The notes below the pieces were generated by a model. The model searched no databases. It was not told where the DNA came from and saw only the letters and a program-made list of their open reading frames with translations. Source: Posidonia oceanica (taxonomy: Eukaryota; Streptophyta; Magnoliopsida; Alismatales; Posidoniaceae). From it: 64,000 bases of DNA. This document shows positions 36,185 to 48,396 of this stretch, piece by piece (within the stretch, counting starts at the first letter, position 1; each line of letters begins with the position of its first letter). The stretch covers positions 14,278,001 through 14,342,000 of the forward strand of contig JAZBRS010000049.1 in assembly GCA_037176725.1 (NCBI GenBank), in the 5' to 3' direction. The position numbers and the translations under genes are program-made.

Positions 36185-36652
36185 GTGGGCATCAAGAAGA
36201 AGCTCATTACTTTCAACTTTTCATTCATGTGAACAAATTCTATTTCCATAATTTATCAACAGAGATACTGAAAACAGAGTTAAGCCTATTGGAAAGTGCT
36301 TGTCAAATAGAAAATTGCAAACATCCAGCTTCCATAAGAATCAAAACTTCGAATTATTGGGTTAAGTGAACTATTGCAACTAAACTACGGAGTGTTACTT
36401 AACAAAAGCCTGCTAATTTATTAGAAATTGTTCTGTGCTAAACAAAACACCTAAGTTGGTGTTGGATTCAACAAGATTCCTGGCTAATACACTACAAACT
36501 ATCCTATATGAAAAACGAATCAATCCAAATGGCTCTCCTATTCAACATGCAAATCCCAAAATACAAATCCTAAATCCTGTGAAAGAAACACAGAAAAATA
36601 AAACCCAATTACAAATTTCCAATCAGTGATCACCACTATCATAATAAAAGCA

Positions 36653-36679
<27 letters not shown>
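36653..36679. repeat. (GA)n microsatellite in BCKDHA intron 1
   Basis: About 13 AG/GA units, 67 bp inside the intron from the exon 1 donor site. Read on the gene strand it is a CT tract. Confidence 0.95.
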
Positions 36680-36684
<5 letters not shown>

Positions 36685-36745
36685 TCTTTCGCACACCCAA
36701 AGTCACTGATAATATCAGAAGAACAGAACCAAGGGAAGAAAGTAC

Positions 36746-37009
36746 CTGATTCCCATCAACATCTTCGTCGGACATTCTACTTTCCTGAGCCCTCGTGGAC
36801 TCGAAACGGCAAGCTGCAGGGAAACGCGACGGAATCTCGCGAAACCCATCTGGGCTCCTCGCATTCTCACGAGCCGGCGATCCCATCGAGGCATGCACGA
36901 ACCGGCATGACGACGAACTGTGTGACCTCCGGTGGGGCGATTTGGCAGAACCCAACTTCTTAGCAAGGTTAGAAGCCACCACCTTCGATCTCGTAATCCA
37001 CGCCGCCAT
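36746..37009 (-). pseudogene. BCKDHA: BCKDHA exon 1, mitochondrial presequence
   Basis: Eighty-eight codons starting MAAWITRSKVVASNLAKKL, rich in Arg, Ser and Ala and nearly free of acidic residues for the first 45 residues, as expected of a mitochondrial targeting sequence. It ends DEDVDGNQ at a CAG/GTACTT donor. The Arabidopsis homologue starts in a similar way (MA-W-ARSK), and the reading continues into exon 2 far to the left. This exon is intact. Without the link to 15922 it would be taken for an unrelated small gene. Confidence 0.85.
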
Positions 37010-37135
37010 CGGTGGCCGGATAGATAGAGAAGAAGAAGGAGGAGAATCAGAAAGAATCGCACGGAAGAAGAAAGAACCTACCGATAGATTCTTCTCTCTC
37101 TCTCGTCTATCTATAGAATAAATAAATATATGAAT
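37010..37135 (-). promoter_or_regulatory. BCKDHA 5' leader and candidate core promoter
   Basis: On the minus strand an AT-rich ATATATTTATTTATT (about 37115-37131) is followed by a CT-rich patch (GAGAGAGAGAAG on this strand, about 37085-37105) and then by the start codon at 37009. This order, TATA-like then pyrimidine/purine patch, is common in plant core promoters. No transcript evidence. Confidence 0.4.
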
Positions 37136-38638
37136 ATGTTTTTGTATTTATCGTTGCCCGGGATTGGTGGTAAGGATTCCCCGACTGGCATGAAACGTGG
37201 GGAAATCGTTCACAGGCGACGTGGACGTGGTTGATAGTGTCGTCGTCAATGTGTTGTAGTACGTGCGGTTGCTGGACGTGGAAAAATCACGTTTTTTTTT
37301 TTTTGTAGTTGCTATCATTGAACTTCAATTTTTTTTTATGACAGATTAAACTGAACCAAGGCTTATGATACAGCCTCCTCGACGTGTGTTGTTGGTGTGG
37401 TTGTGTCGTCGTCGTCGTCGTCGTCATTATTATTATGATTATTATTATTATTATTATTATATGATGTTAAAATAAGATTTCCAACGGAGGCTGATGGATA
37501 ATCTCCCATCCTCACGGCAAGTTGGTGCAGTGATTTGGCAGGGTTTCTAGTTGAGAACGGTCTTGGTTCAGCACTCGGCTCTTTAGGTGATGATAACTAT
37601 TAACTAAGGTCGGATCGGGTCGGGACTTCGGTAGATTGTTTAGTTACAAGTGCTTTGTTCCCTTTTCTAATGAGTTAGATCGTTAGACCTTATAATCCAA
37701 AAATTAAGACCTTTGCGGAACCTTTAACTATAAAAATCTATGCACGCATGTTCAATGTACATTAAATTTACGTCATACTTTGTGTTGTCAAGTTTTCCAA
37801 TGTGACGTGAGACAACAAGTGAGAATCGAATTACAATCCGATTTAATATGACAAAGATGAATTACAATTTGATCTTCAAAAAAATCGACTAGATTCATGA
37901 ATAAGGGAGACTCCGATCCCTACACGAGAATATCAAATATTAATAATTTCAAATCATAATCAAAACCGTCTGATAATAGAAGGTTAATTTCCTTCTATAA
38001 GATGTCTAATTATATATTCAAATAAAAGATATAATTAACATTCTAATTAAATATTAAGATAATCAAACAAAATATAGTTCTTTCGGTACGTGATTATTAC
38101 TCTAGTTATGGAGTTATAGATTCGAATCCTAATAAATGAATTTTTCTTAAAAATAATAATTAAATATTAAGATAAGATAATTAATTATTTAAATACTATC
38201 TAACTAATTATCTCAATACTATTCATCAGTCATCACTCCCTCTACAATTAGGGTACTCGTGAGTGATCTCAAATATGTGTCATATGTATTGTGCGGTGAT
38301 GCAAATGGACATCCTATTACATTCATTCTTATCTAAGGAACAAAATAACTACTCTAGTATTTAAAGTAATTTTAGATCTCCGTGCCAAATCCTAGCAGGG
38401 AGTAACTGAGTGTCTGTAACCTCTACTGTGTCACCTAAGATCGACGACTAAAACAAACGACCCTTTGGGACATCCGATAGGACATCGAGGAATCCCTAGC
38501 ACACACGGAAGATCACATCCAACGGATGCCAAAAGGTGAAGAGTAGTCTAGTCTCCTGTTTTTTTTAGGAGAATGAGCACTTTGACTTTGTCCAGCAAAT
38601 CAAGGTCGAGGCATCATTAAAGGGTTTCAATGGTCGAT
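37136..38638. other. intergenic, no gene seen; GTC and ATT microsatellites
   Basis: A (GTC)n tract and an (ATT)n tract lie next to each other at about 37407-37460. A tRNA B-box-like word, GATTCGAATCC, at about 38119-38129 hints at a decayed SINE. Otherwise AT-rich sequence without coding potential. Confidence 0.5.
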
Positions 38639-39687
38639 TAGGCCTGAAAATGGATCGGATCTGGACACAGGATCTGTGAGTCTGGATCCGTGAAGTGTGG
38701 GTCTAAGTCTTAAAATTAAGACCTATGGACACATAGATTCGGACCCGTTAGACCCGTTCATTTATTGAGTAGGGTCTAGGTCCAAAATACCCAGACTTAT
38801 GGACCCGTAAACCCGATATATATAATATATTATATAGTTTACTTTCAAAATACTATACACTTTCAAAATCCTGTACTTGTACATATATATATTTATTTCT
38901 TTTTCTCTTAAAAATACCATGAATTGTTCTTTTTATTGGTCAATCAGGAAACTTTATTTAAAATCTTTGAGGTTATGAATATTATTGGTTGTATTATTGG
39001 TCACCCTAGACTTTATTATTGATCAATGTACTATATTTAATATGACTTTTATTGTTTCATATAGAGTGTTATAATAGTCTTTTGTCAAAAGTACAAGTTT
39101 ACATTCATGTCACTGCATTAGTGTTTCATTGTTGCTAGTGAAAATGGTATTTTTTTTACTATTTGTATTTAATTTGTGTGATCTTGTGACTGTGGGGACG
39201 AATAAGTTCATGGGATCTATGGAAACATGAAAGTCCCATTTTACATCGGTCCATTATGTTGATTTCTTTTACCATAAAATCAAACGAATACCAATGGTCT
39301 TTCTTTTTTAATTGTCTAAGCAAAAAAACAGCTTGCACTTATAGGTATGCTTCAGTTTTTTTTTGTGTAAACAAACAAGTTTTCCTCTGCTCAAAAGTTT
39401 GAGGTAGCCATAATGAGGATGCCCAATGTAGGCTTTTGAGTAGAGATCATTGAAGATATGAAATTAATTAACTACAAATCATTTTGCCACATACCAACTC
39501 AAGAAAACCAACTATAGGTTGGAGGACCCATTAGACCCGAGACTCGGACCCAGACCCATCATGGGTCTGGGTCTAGGTCCTGATTTTAGATTGCGGGTCT
39601 AGACCCAGATCCAGACCCATGAAAAAAGATGGGCCTGGGTCTAGGTATAGGTAGACCCGACCCAGACCCGACCCGTTGCCAGGCCTA
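38639..39687. mobile_element. non-autonomous hAT-like element with TAGGCCTG termini
   Basis: Ends are long imperfect inverted repeats: TAGGCCTGAAAATGGATCGG on the left, and the complement of the right end starts TAGGCCTGGCAACGGGTCGG. Subterminal GGGTCTGGGTCTAGG-type words occur on both arms. The TAGGCCTGGCAA terminus is typical of plant hAT elements. The 8-bp duplication is not clear (TGGTCGAT versus CCTATGAT share only the last three bases). No transposase. Confidence 0.65.
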
Positions 39688-39824
39688 CCTATGATAGGAC
39701 GACTAAGCACATCCAAGTCTTCCAGGTAGGTCTTGGACATCGTTCTTTGTTGGATCTTCCCAATGATCCTAAGGTGGTCAACCCAAACTTGGTTTGCTAT
39801 GGTCTCCTAGGCATCGATGATGCA

Positions 39825-40478
39825 CATGGTTCGGTTCAGTTCGATTTTGACAAGAACCATGAACCGAACCGTATCTATCGGTTCTGACTATATTGGAACT
39901 AAACCGTAAAAAAGTCGGTCGGTTCGGTTCAGTTCTCGATTTTCAATTTAAATATCTATCAAAATATGATTCAACAATATTATTAAAAAATAATTAGTGA
40001 GAGTTGCAACCAATATTATTATTTGCAACCATGAAGGTCGAACATTATGCATGCTGCCTTTAACTTTATAAACTTATAATCCAACCAAGATTATCTCAGT
40101 TTATAATTAGTCCACAATGGTCAAGAATACCATCATAATCTAGTATGTTATAAACTTATAATCTAGTTTGTCAAGAACGCCATTCATTTACATAAATAAA
40201 GGTAAATCAGCTGATATAAATGAGTAGTGCAGAACCATTCAACTATTGCATGAAATGAAATGAATGGTGGAGATGTAAAATATTTATATATATATAATAT
40301 ATTAATATATAGATCGATTCGGTTAACTATACCTAGAACCAGGAACCGAACCACTAATAATGATTTCAAAATTTGAGAACCTAACCAAACCATTAAATAA
40401 ATCTAAACCAAATTGAACCATAAAAAATGGTTTGCTTCGGTTTGGTTAACCGATTCTGACAGAACCGTGTACATCTCT
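39825..40478. mobile_element. hAT-like MITE flanked by ATCGATGATGCA
   Basis: The arms carry inverted GGTTCGGTTCAGTTC / GAACCG... words, and the interior is AT-rich. The 12-base direct repeat ATCGATGATGCA lies on both sides (39813-39824 and 40479-40490), longer than the 8 bp expected for hAT but including such a duplication. No coding capacity. Related in composition, not necessarily in family, to 21412-22034. Confidence 0.6.
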
Positions 40479-40567
40479 ATCGATGATGCATTCATTCAAG
40501 GAACCTGTGCTTTTTTCTTGCAATTTGTGCACTGTCATCAGAAGAAGAAGGTCTCAAACCACTTTTA

Positions 40568-43541
40568 GTGTGCATTTGGTACGTTGGAATGGAGACTAGA
40601 ATGGACTGAAATAGAATGACAAAATTTCATTCCAATGTTTGATACACAAATAAGTTTCAAATTCCCATGGGAATGGAATTACCTTGGGAATCAAATTCCC
40701 ATGAACATGGGAATTTCATTCCTTCCCAAGAAATAAGGAATTTGATTCCTATTCCAATAGGAATCATCTCCACTCCCCTTCCAAAAAAAAAGACCCGATA
40801 TTTCTTCATTCTCTTCTCTCCCTCCCTCCCTCCCTCCCTCCTCTTCCTTCACACCCATAGCAACCCCTCCCACAGCCTGCCCTCCCTCCTCCCTCCGCCG
40901 ATGCTCTCTCCGCCGGCCTTACTGCAAGGTAACACAGTATAGAAACCTGCAGATTTTATGTCAACAGCTTCTTTTTTAGGGAGGGAGACAGGGAGGTGTG
41001 TTTATTGTTAACTGCTTCTTTTTTTATTTTTTTGGTATCCAGTATTTTATGTCTGGATTAGTAGTTGTTCATGTACCAGTTGATTGATGAATTGAGGAGG
41101 AAGATAAGATATAGTGAGCCAGAGAGGAATGCAGAAGTGGTGAAGAATGGGGATACTACCAGTGACCTTCCATCCTTGATGCTTTTTTTTTTAAACCGTG
41201 GCTGGTGCCATTGAATGAATGGATAATAAATAAAATATGTGCAACTTCTCACAAAAGATTCATATGTATTAGCTGTAATGGCCGAGACTGTGGACAGGGA
41301 GGGGACTGGCCAACTGGGGAGGATGCATGGGATAGACAAGAGGTCAAGACAAGGAAGAGAGCAGGTGATGTTGCAGAGTGCTGTAGCTACCTAGGAGGAC
41401 AGAAGCAGTAAGACCCACGTTCCTCCCTAGATGAGTAAAATGTAGCTGGTACAAGGCAGAGAGAAGAAGGAAGGAAAGCAAAGGGAGAGTTTTTTTTTTT
41501 TTTTGTGAAATTAAAAAGGGAGTATAATTAAGTTAATTGTGTCTTTTAGGCAAATGATCAGACCAAACCTACTTTGTTTTGTCATGATTTATAGCCGTTC
41601 ATTTTTACTAGCAATGCCTAAACCATTTATAAACAGACAAAATTTACATTCCTACAATTTGTTGTTCAGTTTTTGGTAAGTAGAGGTATAGCGTTATTAA
41701 AAGGCTAATCCATTTCAACTGATTGGATTTTCCGTTTGATATTCTTTCTGTAATATGATGAAAAAAAGTCAAGAATCATTTCGTTGAGATCTGATCTTAC
41801 CTGATTATATCCTTGTGAAAATTTACGATTTGTCCAAGGAAACTAGGAATCCTGTTCAAGGTCCTAACAACAAATTTATCAAGCATGGTGGTCAGCTAAA
41901 ACATTAGTCACAAGTTGCCTTAATACATTGGAATCAATTAGTAATGATATAGTTCTAAGATCAATTACCTTTACAATTAATTGATATGTCTGGATTAGTG
42001 GTTGTTTATGTACCAGTTGATTGATGAATTGAGGAGGAAGATATGTCAATAGTGGCTTCATATGAGTGAGCAACTACAAAGGTCTAGAAAAAAATTGGAA
42101 TTTTGTCTGGTGGGTAGGTCTGCGTAAGAACAGGTCTTTAGTGGTAGTAAATGGTAATCAATTGGAATTTGGGTTTTAATTGTTCCATTTGATCAATGGA
42201 GTAAATAGTCAACTGGGTTGGTGTTTTTCTTTTTCTTTTGGTTTTTTGGGTTATTGTCTTTGTTGCTTCCTGGTAGGGTTGACCCCCAGTCTGCCTTGTT
42301 TGAGCTTAGTGTTGTTTGCTTGTTTTGGAAAGGTTGTTATTAATTCTTGCTTCCTAATACTGAGATCAAAGCTAAACCACATATAGAGTTCAGGATGAAG
42401 ACAATGAAGAAGGATTGAATGATAATATATGACATGATGAATAACCGTACTAGTAGATTTGGAACTTTCACATGGGATTATGATAAAGTATGTATAACTG
42501 CAGCTTCTGACGTTTGGGAGTCATATTTACAGGTATTGACAATTTTTATCCTATTTTATGAAACAATGTATATATTTTGTTCTTGATCTTTTGTGATTTA
42601 TTTTCTAATTATTTTCTTGAATATTATTTATATTTCGTAGGTCCATAAGAAAACATCCGTGTGGAAAAATAAACCATTTCCACATTATTGGGATCTTTGC
42701 ATTCTTTTTGGGAAAGATCAAGTCACAGGAAAAGATGCCCAAACTCCAACTGATGTGGTTGAAGAGATTGATACTGAGGGAGGATATAGTGAGGTAGCAG
42801 AAGATGTGGATTGTTTTTTAGAGAATGAAATGCCACTACAAACTGAAGAGTATTCAAGTATTAAGAAAAATTTCTGAGCCAATTATTCAAGGGATTACAA
42901 ACGCAGCAATAGTGATTGCAAATCAAATAAAAGCATCAACAGAAATATTTAGTAAAGTCAATAGTGTGGACTTGGATATGGTTGAAGCAAAGAAGAAGGT
43001 AGATGAAGAGATAAAGAAGCTTCATGGTATTACTACGATCGAGCGTTTCAAAGCAGTAATAAACATTACTAAAGATGATGATAAGACCATTGTTTTCTTT
43101 TCTGTCGCTGATGATGAAAAAGAAGAATGGGTGAAAGCAGTGCTTAATGGTGACATTTGATGTCGTTTATTTTATTTATTGTGAAACTACTATATTTTAG
43201 TGACATTTGTTGATGTTTTTTGGTTGAATGATGTAATGAGCAAACATGAATTTATCATTTTTATTCTACTTGTATAGAAAAAAGCTATTTTAATTTTTTT
43301 TCCAGATTAATAGAATATATTTGTTAATATGTAGTTGTTAATCTTTCAAATTTTACATTTCTATTCCGATTCTGTTCTTATGTACCAAACAGTGGAATGG
43401 AATTGTCTGTCAATTCCACTCTGTAATTCCATTGCATATCAAATACAGGAATGGAATAAAACCATTCCATTCCATTCCAAATTCCATTCCAGAGTTCATT
43501 CCATTCCTGTCCATTTTCATTCCAGTGTACCAAACGCACCA
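40568..43541. mobile_element. PIF/Harbinger element, non-autonomous, TSD TTA
   Basis: The left end GTGTGCATTTGGTAC and the complement of the right end TGGTGCGTTTGGTAC are inverted repeats, flanked by TTA (40565-40567 and 43542-43544). GGAATGGAATT-like words fill both subterminal regions. No DDE transposase frame is found; only the MYB/SANT ORF1 remains (42434-43160). A stretch of about 55 bases is repeated at 41051-41110 and 41987-42045. A (CCCT)n tract lies at about 40819-40841. Confidence 0.8.
42434..43160 (+). pseudogene. Harbinger ORF1-like MYB/SANT DNA-binding protein, frameshifted
   Basis: Exon 42434-42532 gives FGTFTWDYDKVCITAASDVW and ends in a CAG/GTATTG donor. The next exon opens at 42641 after TTTCGTAG and continues KTSVWKNKPFPHYWDLCILF and KDAQTPTDVVEEID, the Myb/SANT-like domain of plant Harbinger ORF1 proteins and their relatives. 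The frame stops at 42877. The usual C-terminal part (KKLHGITTIERFKAV, EEWVKAVLNGDI) goes on in another frame to 43160. In active elements this protein helps the transposase bind the ends; here it is broken. Confidence 0.75.
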
Positions 43542-43544
43542 TTA

Positions 43545-44962
43545 GTGATAACACAATGTCCCAGACGATATGCAGCTACGTCCCTCAATTTACCCCAACT
43601 CCATGGCCGAGAGTTTCGAGTCGAATGGAGGATGTTATGCAGATTTTGTCCACCAAGAAGGTCCAATAATAATATTTGATATTAATATTTTTAGGCTTAT
43701 ATTTAATAATTTTATAAATATATTTATTTTAAGAAATATTAAAGAATCCATTGTAATACGAATTTATATAAACACAATATAATTTCTAAATAACATGCAC
43801 CATTTGAATAAAAAGTTTAACCTTATTTAAAATTAGCTAAATTTAATATTTCAAAAGAACAATTATATGTTGAAATATGTTAGACTTGATCCAGATGCAT
43901 TTTGAAGTATGTAAATATTTTTTGTTGGATAGTCATATACTCCAACAAATATTTTGAATTGTATGTTTCTAAATGACATTTCATCTTAAGACTCCTATTT
44001 CATATACAATTATTTTTATTTAAAAAAAATCTTTGAATGATATAGGTGATTTAAGGTGATAATTAGTAGAAATAATTGAAAACTAATCTCTTGAGAATGG
44101 AAAATCAAAAGAACAAAGTTAGTGAAGGAGATGCAACTAACCTTAATTGATTTGTTTGTTTAATGGTAAAGATGGAATATATAGTTCATGGTTGTGTTGT
44201 GTGTGGTAGTGGGTTGTTATCCAGATAAAGAGAGAGGAATGGTTGGTCAGAGATAGAGATGATAAAGAAGTTTTCTTTGGCTCCTCTACCACCTATTTAG
44301 TATCCACTACAAAGTCGGATAAGTGCCTAGGTAGAAAGCAATGCCCAATGAATCGTGATTTCTGATGGGGTTTTCATGGCCAAAAAAGACACTCAGAAAA
44401 CTCTGACTTCCAGGAAGTTATCATTGGAGAAAGTAACCGGCACATTAATGATGGATCTACGACTACTATTTGGTCAGTAAAATGGGAAAAGGAATTTGAG
44501 TTTCCTAACACCACAGAATTTGAGGAAGACCAAGTACCTACAATTATTGTAAATCAATAATTAAATTCTTGAGATGTCCAGCAACTTTGAATGAAACCCA
44601 GATACCTCATAATTGAGGATTAGTATTGTTATTGATGAAGGATATCTTGCATAAGTTTGTACTCATCTATTAAGCCTTTAGTGTAGAAGGTCAAAGAAAG
44701 ACCGAAAAAATCACGACCAGGATAGTCGCCACGCTCTCTTCTTTTCAGATGCTTTTGCTTTCTTCTATAACAAACACTAATGTTCAAAAATTCCAAGTAC
44801 CATTGGTAGCTAGTAAGTTATGTAACGCAGGACCAGTCGCAATGGAGGTCACCATTAGGCCTAACAACGAGTTAGGTTAAGGTCGGGTTCACCTATGTTC
44901 AAATCCAAACTCATCTTTTTTCACTGATTTGGTTTGAGTCTAGACCTATAATTTAAACTCAA
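43545..44962. other. AT-rich intergenic, no gene seen; hAT end fragment
   Basis: No coding region. At about 44857-44955 there is a TAGGCCTAACAACGAG start followed by GGTCGGGTTC, resembling one terminus of the element at 38639-39687, probably a truncated hAT relic that abuts the dispersed repeat at 44963. Confidence 0.45.
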
Positions 44963-45338
44963 GGTAGGTATTTTATTATTCAAGAGACAAGCTGTTACTT
45001 AAGATTTCCCCTTTTAGTTTTTACTAGCTGTCCTATGCCATCATGATACCTCAGCTGTCTTGTTGGTTGAGGATATTCATATATGATTTATCATATCTTC
45101 CTTAAAAAATTACTTAAAAATCAAAGTTGGTAAAACAGATGGCCAACATAGCATTGATCAAACTTTCCATTCTGAGGCTCGACGACACTGCGAGAGAAAG
45201 GAAGAATTCATTCTTGTGCTACTGATGTTGGTAAGGAGTGTGTGAGTGACCCCTGTCTTGGTGATTGAGGGGTTTGAATGTGGCTTTTCTAGTCCGTTTT
45301 CAAATCTCAGGGCTCAACCTTGGACAGGTGGTGAAAAA
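44963..45338. repeat. dispersed repeat, copy 2, left part
   Basis: Near-identical to 9852-10223 in SAL1 intron 2, including the words CGACGACACTG and CTTTTCTAGTCCG. It is cut by the CACTA element after GGTGAAAAA; the rest resumes at 53386. Confidence 0.9.
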
Positions 45339-45359
45339 CACTACTAGAAAAACATAAAA

Positions 45360-45690
45360 TCGTAAGGATAGATGTTCTCGCGAAGTTCTTTCTAAGTCCT
45401 CGTAATTTCCTCGCTAATGGCCTTCGCGAGGACATTACGAGGACAAAAAGTTATCGTAAAATGCTACGTCGTTAAAAGCCATTTGCGAGCAAATTTCCTA
45501 ACTAAGTCATCGCTAAATTTTTGCGAGGACTTTGCGAGGAAGGAAATAAAGTCTTCACAATGTCCTCGCTATTACTCATAATCGCCTCGCAAAGTACACG
45601 CTATATCCTCGTAAAGAAATTAAAAAAAATAAAAATTGCAAGGACTTAGCAAGGACATTTCCTCGCTAAGTCCTCGCAAATTAAAAAAAA
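45360..45690. repeat. CACTA left subterminal repeats
   Basis: More than ten copies in both orientations of CCTCGC / GCGAGGAC, such as CGCGAGGACATTACGAGGAC. In En/Spm elements such motifs bind the TnpA-type protein. Confidence 0.85.
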
Positions 45691-46409
45691 AATATAAGTA
45701 TTAATCATAACTGCTCTAAAATACAGTATGAAGCAACTACAGCATGAATAACTTGGATACATAAGCAAATACAGCATGAAGTTTGAAATAATATTTGATA
45801 ACAAATACATATAATTCTGTGGTGAATGCATGATAGTAGTGATTGCAGTTGATAACTTCCATCATCAATCTCTATTTAAAACTCAATATATAATAGATGG
45901 AACTTTTGAGAGAAAACCCACCGTCCATATGGTTTCTTCTTACCGTTATCAACTCAGACGTGGATTTGAAGATGCAGAACACTCGGTAAAAAAAATTATA
46001 AGAAAATGGTAAAGAAAAGACATATTGATCAGTCATATACATAAAATCATTTTACAGTAAAGAATAGTGCAGTCTATCAGATAACTAATCATAAGATGTA
46101 CATCTTCTTATACATTTTTTTTTTCTCATACATCAACTTACATCTCTTGAATATTGCAGACAGAGTGATAGGCATAGCATGTAGTAAAGATATCGTAAAA
46201 TCACTACGGTTATTTCTTAAATAAGCATGCACCACAAGTTTCTCTCTCTACGTCAACCATACATTTACCACGCACTTTATGGACTTCGCATACAAATAGC
46301 TGACGCACACAACGAGATGATCACCTCCTCCTACATATTCATCTAGTTTTTCTTTCTTTGTCTGTCAAGGGGGGAGGTTGGTACCCGTGCGTAGTGCCAA
46401 TGGTGTTAT

Positions 46410-48396
46410 TAAGGATGAGCACAGTTCGATTTGAAGCAAAATCATAAATCAAATCATATAATTCGGTTTGAACAATTTTCAAACCAAATTGAACCATTTT
46501 TCCTATTGAAACCGAACGAAACGGAATCACTTAAAATCGATTCGATTTGTGGTTTAACCATTTAATAAAACATATAGAAAAAATAAAATAACAATGAAGA
46601 GGAGTTTAACCATTTAATAAAGATGTTCTTGCCACACTGCATTGACAATAAGATAGTTGCAGAATAACATCAAAACTTGCTAAGATGAGGTCTTACAGAA
46701 TAACAGAAAAAGAGTCACATTTTTTACAAAAAAGGGAAATAAAGACATCAAAATGAGCCCAACTTTTTACATGCAGTATCAGACATTCAGGCCACAACTT
46801 AACAATCAAAATTCAAAATGAGCCCAGCTTTAACATCAAAAATCATTTCCCACATAATCAAAATGTACTTCTTAAACTGCACAGATTAGCAAACCCTCCA
46901 TATTGTAAGCTTCTAATTCAGCAATGACTTCTGTCTGAATGATATCCAGCCTATTTGTTGCATCATTTGTGCCACTAGGAGCATCCAAGGTGGGGTGGTT
47001 GAGGTTCAATAATTATCCAGAATTGTTGTTTTCATCCCAAGCATGCTGAATGGCTCGTATGTTGTTGGAAAATAAGTTCCTGAAATAAAAGCAATTTACT
47101 GTCTTGACTGGACAATAAGTTCGACGGACATACTGACAAGTGAAATCAAGGAAGTTTGTTGACAGGAGGTAGACTGCTAAAGTCTGAGAAGTGACGAAAC
47201 CATGTGAAAAAGCCTTGCGACTTAATTGACAATCTTTGCTCTTTCTTTTTGAGAGAAATCATTAAACTTTGGTATAAAACAAATGCATTTCTAATCTCAT
47301 GTCACGACCATAGAAAAATAGACATACCATTGCAGTTTATAATCTCATTTCTAAATTTATATTAAGAAGAAAATAGATATGTATATTTTCCAATAATAGA
47401 AATCAAAGTAGTTTATTGTCTTGACTGGAAAAGAAGTTCAAGGGACATACTTAATCTATTAAGAAGAAAATAGATATGTATATTTTCCTCTGCCTTGACT
47501 TTAATAGAGCTGCGAAAAACAAAAGTGATGTTGAGTAGCAACGTAGTGATTTAAAATAGAAACGAAATCAGAGAACTATATAGAGTACTGAAATTTTAGG
47601 ATTTGAAAGATATAAGTATTGAATAGAACCATATAAAATATACTTAGAGGCCGGCGGGTGTCCGTCGTGGGGACTGCGGCGCGAAGTGGTGGGGGCGTAG
47701 TTGCGCAGGGTGTTTGACTTGGGGGTTGTCCGGCATGGGGCGTGGGGATTGCGACCGTGGGGGCGTGGGGGCTATCTGGTGCAGGGGCAATCCGGCGTGG
47801 GGCGCAAGGCCGGTCCAGCGTGGGGAGTGCGGTGCAGCGGCGATCTGGCGTCCATCGTCTGTTCAAGAGAGGAAGAGGGAGTGGGGCCGGGGCGCAGCCG
47901 CGTAGGGGCGTCTGGCGTGGGGTGGTGGGCGATCTCTGGCGTGGAGTGGTGGGCCGGTGGCTGAGGGATCACAGACTCTCACGGTCACAAAGAGGAAGAG
48001 TGGTAGAGGAAGAGTGGAAGACGAAGAGGAAGAGTGAGGCAGTGAGTAAGACTTAAGAGAATGAGAAATAGGATTAGGGTTAGAGAGTAGCATAACATAT
48101 ATATTTATATATATATATACAAGGCTGTGGGCCATGGAAGGGTTAGAAACAGGAAGAAGGCTGTGGCATAACATATATTAATAATCCTATAAAATCTATA
48201 TAATATATATAACCTACATTGATGTGGTTCGGTTCAGTTAAATCGCCCCTGAAACCACAAACCAAACCATATAAATCGGTTTGGAGATATTTCAAACCAA
48301 ACTGAACCACTGAATTTGAAAAACCGAACCGAACCACTAAAAATGGTTCGATTCAGTTCGGTTAACCGATTTGAACGGTTTGGGTGCCCACTCCTA
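46410..48396. mobile_element. hAT element nested in the CACTA element
   Basis: 1987 bp with ends TAAGGATGAGCAC and, complemented, TAGGAGTGGGCACCC. It is flanked by GGTGTTAT (46402-46409) and GGTGTTAC (48397-48404), an 8-bp duplication with one mismatch. Terminal parts are the same family as 21412-22034. The inside is longer and includes a GC-rich tract of GGCGTGGGG-type words (47640-48060) that gives several spurious ORFs. A stretch near 46900-47060 could be an old coding piece (minus strand), not identified. No transposase. Confidence 0.8.

Larger units (their letters stand above)
15923..36745 (-). other. BCKDHA intron 1, 20.8 kb, filled with nested transposable elements
   Basis: The donor after exon 1 is CAG/GTACTT (minus strand, 36746/36745) and the acceptor before exon 2 is GGCAG/GACTTGG (15923/15922). 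Both exons are in phase 0, and the protein reads from DGNQ into DLDFPGGKV, as expected for this family. Apart from about 320 bp at the exon 2 side and about 560 bp at the exon 1 side, which includes a (GA)n tract at 36653-36679, the whole intron is transposon sequence, described in separate entries. Confidence 0.85.
13961..37009 (-). pseudogene. BCKDHA: branched-chain 2-oxoacid dehydrogenase E1-alpha, 9 exons, two lesions, 20.8-kb intron 1
   Basis: E1-alpha is the thiamine-diphosphate subunit of the mitochondrial complex that oxidatively decarboxylates 2-oxo acids from Val, Leu and Ile. Exons on the minus strand: 36746-37009, 15787-15922, 15393-15575, 15127-15284, 14931-15030, 14734-14845, 14498-14637, 14206-14391, 13961-14128. 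All carry GT/AG borders and compatible phases, for about 482 codons, close to the Arabidopsis protein. The TPP-binding motif is seen as GDGATSE at the exon 5/6 join with RNNGWAIS some 28 residues on. The phosphorylation loop is YRVGHHSTSDDSTKYR in exon 8. Two lesions: exon 2 is two bases short near 15869-15874, shifting the frame, and exon 4 has TAA at 15171-15173 where relatives have a Tyr codon. All other exons are well conserved, so decay is recent, or the lesions are sequence errors. Intron 1 holds the nested transposons. Confidence 0.9.

Noticed and set aside
47576..48056. Gly/Arg-rich ORFs in a GC-rich island
   Set aside because: Repeated GGCGTGGGG words give open frames in all phases; no domain is recognisable.
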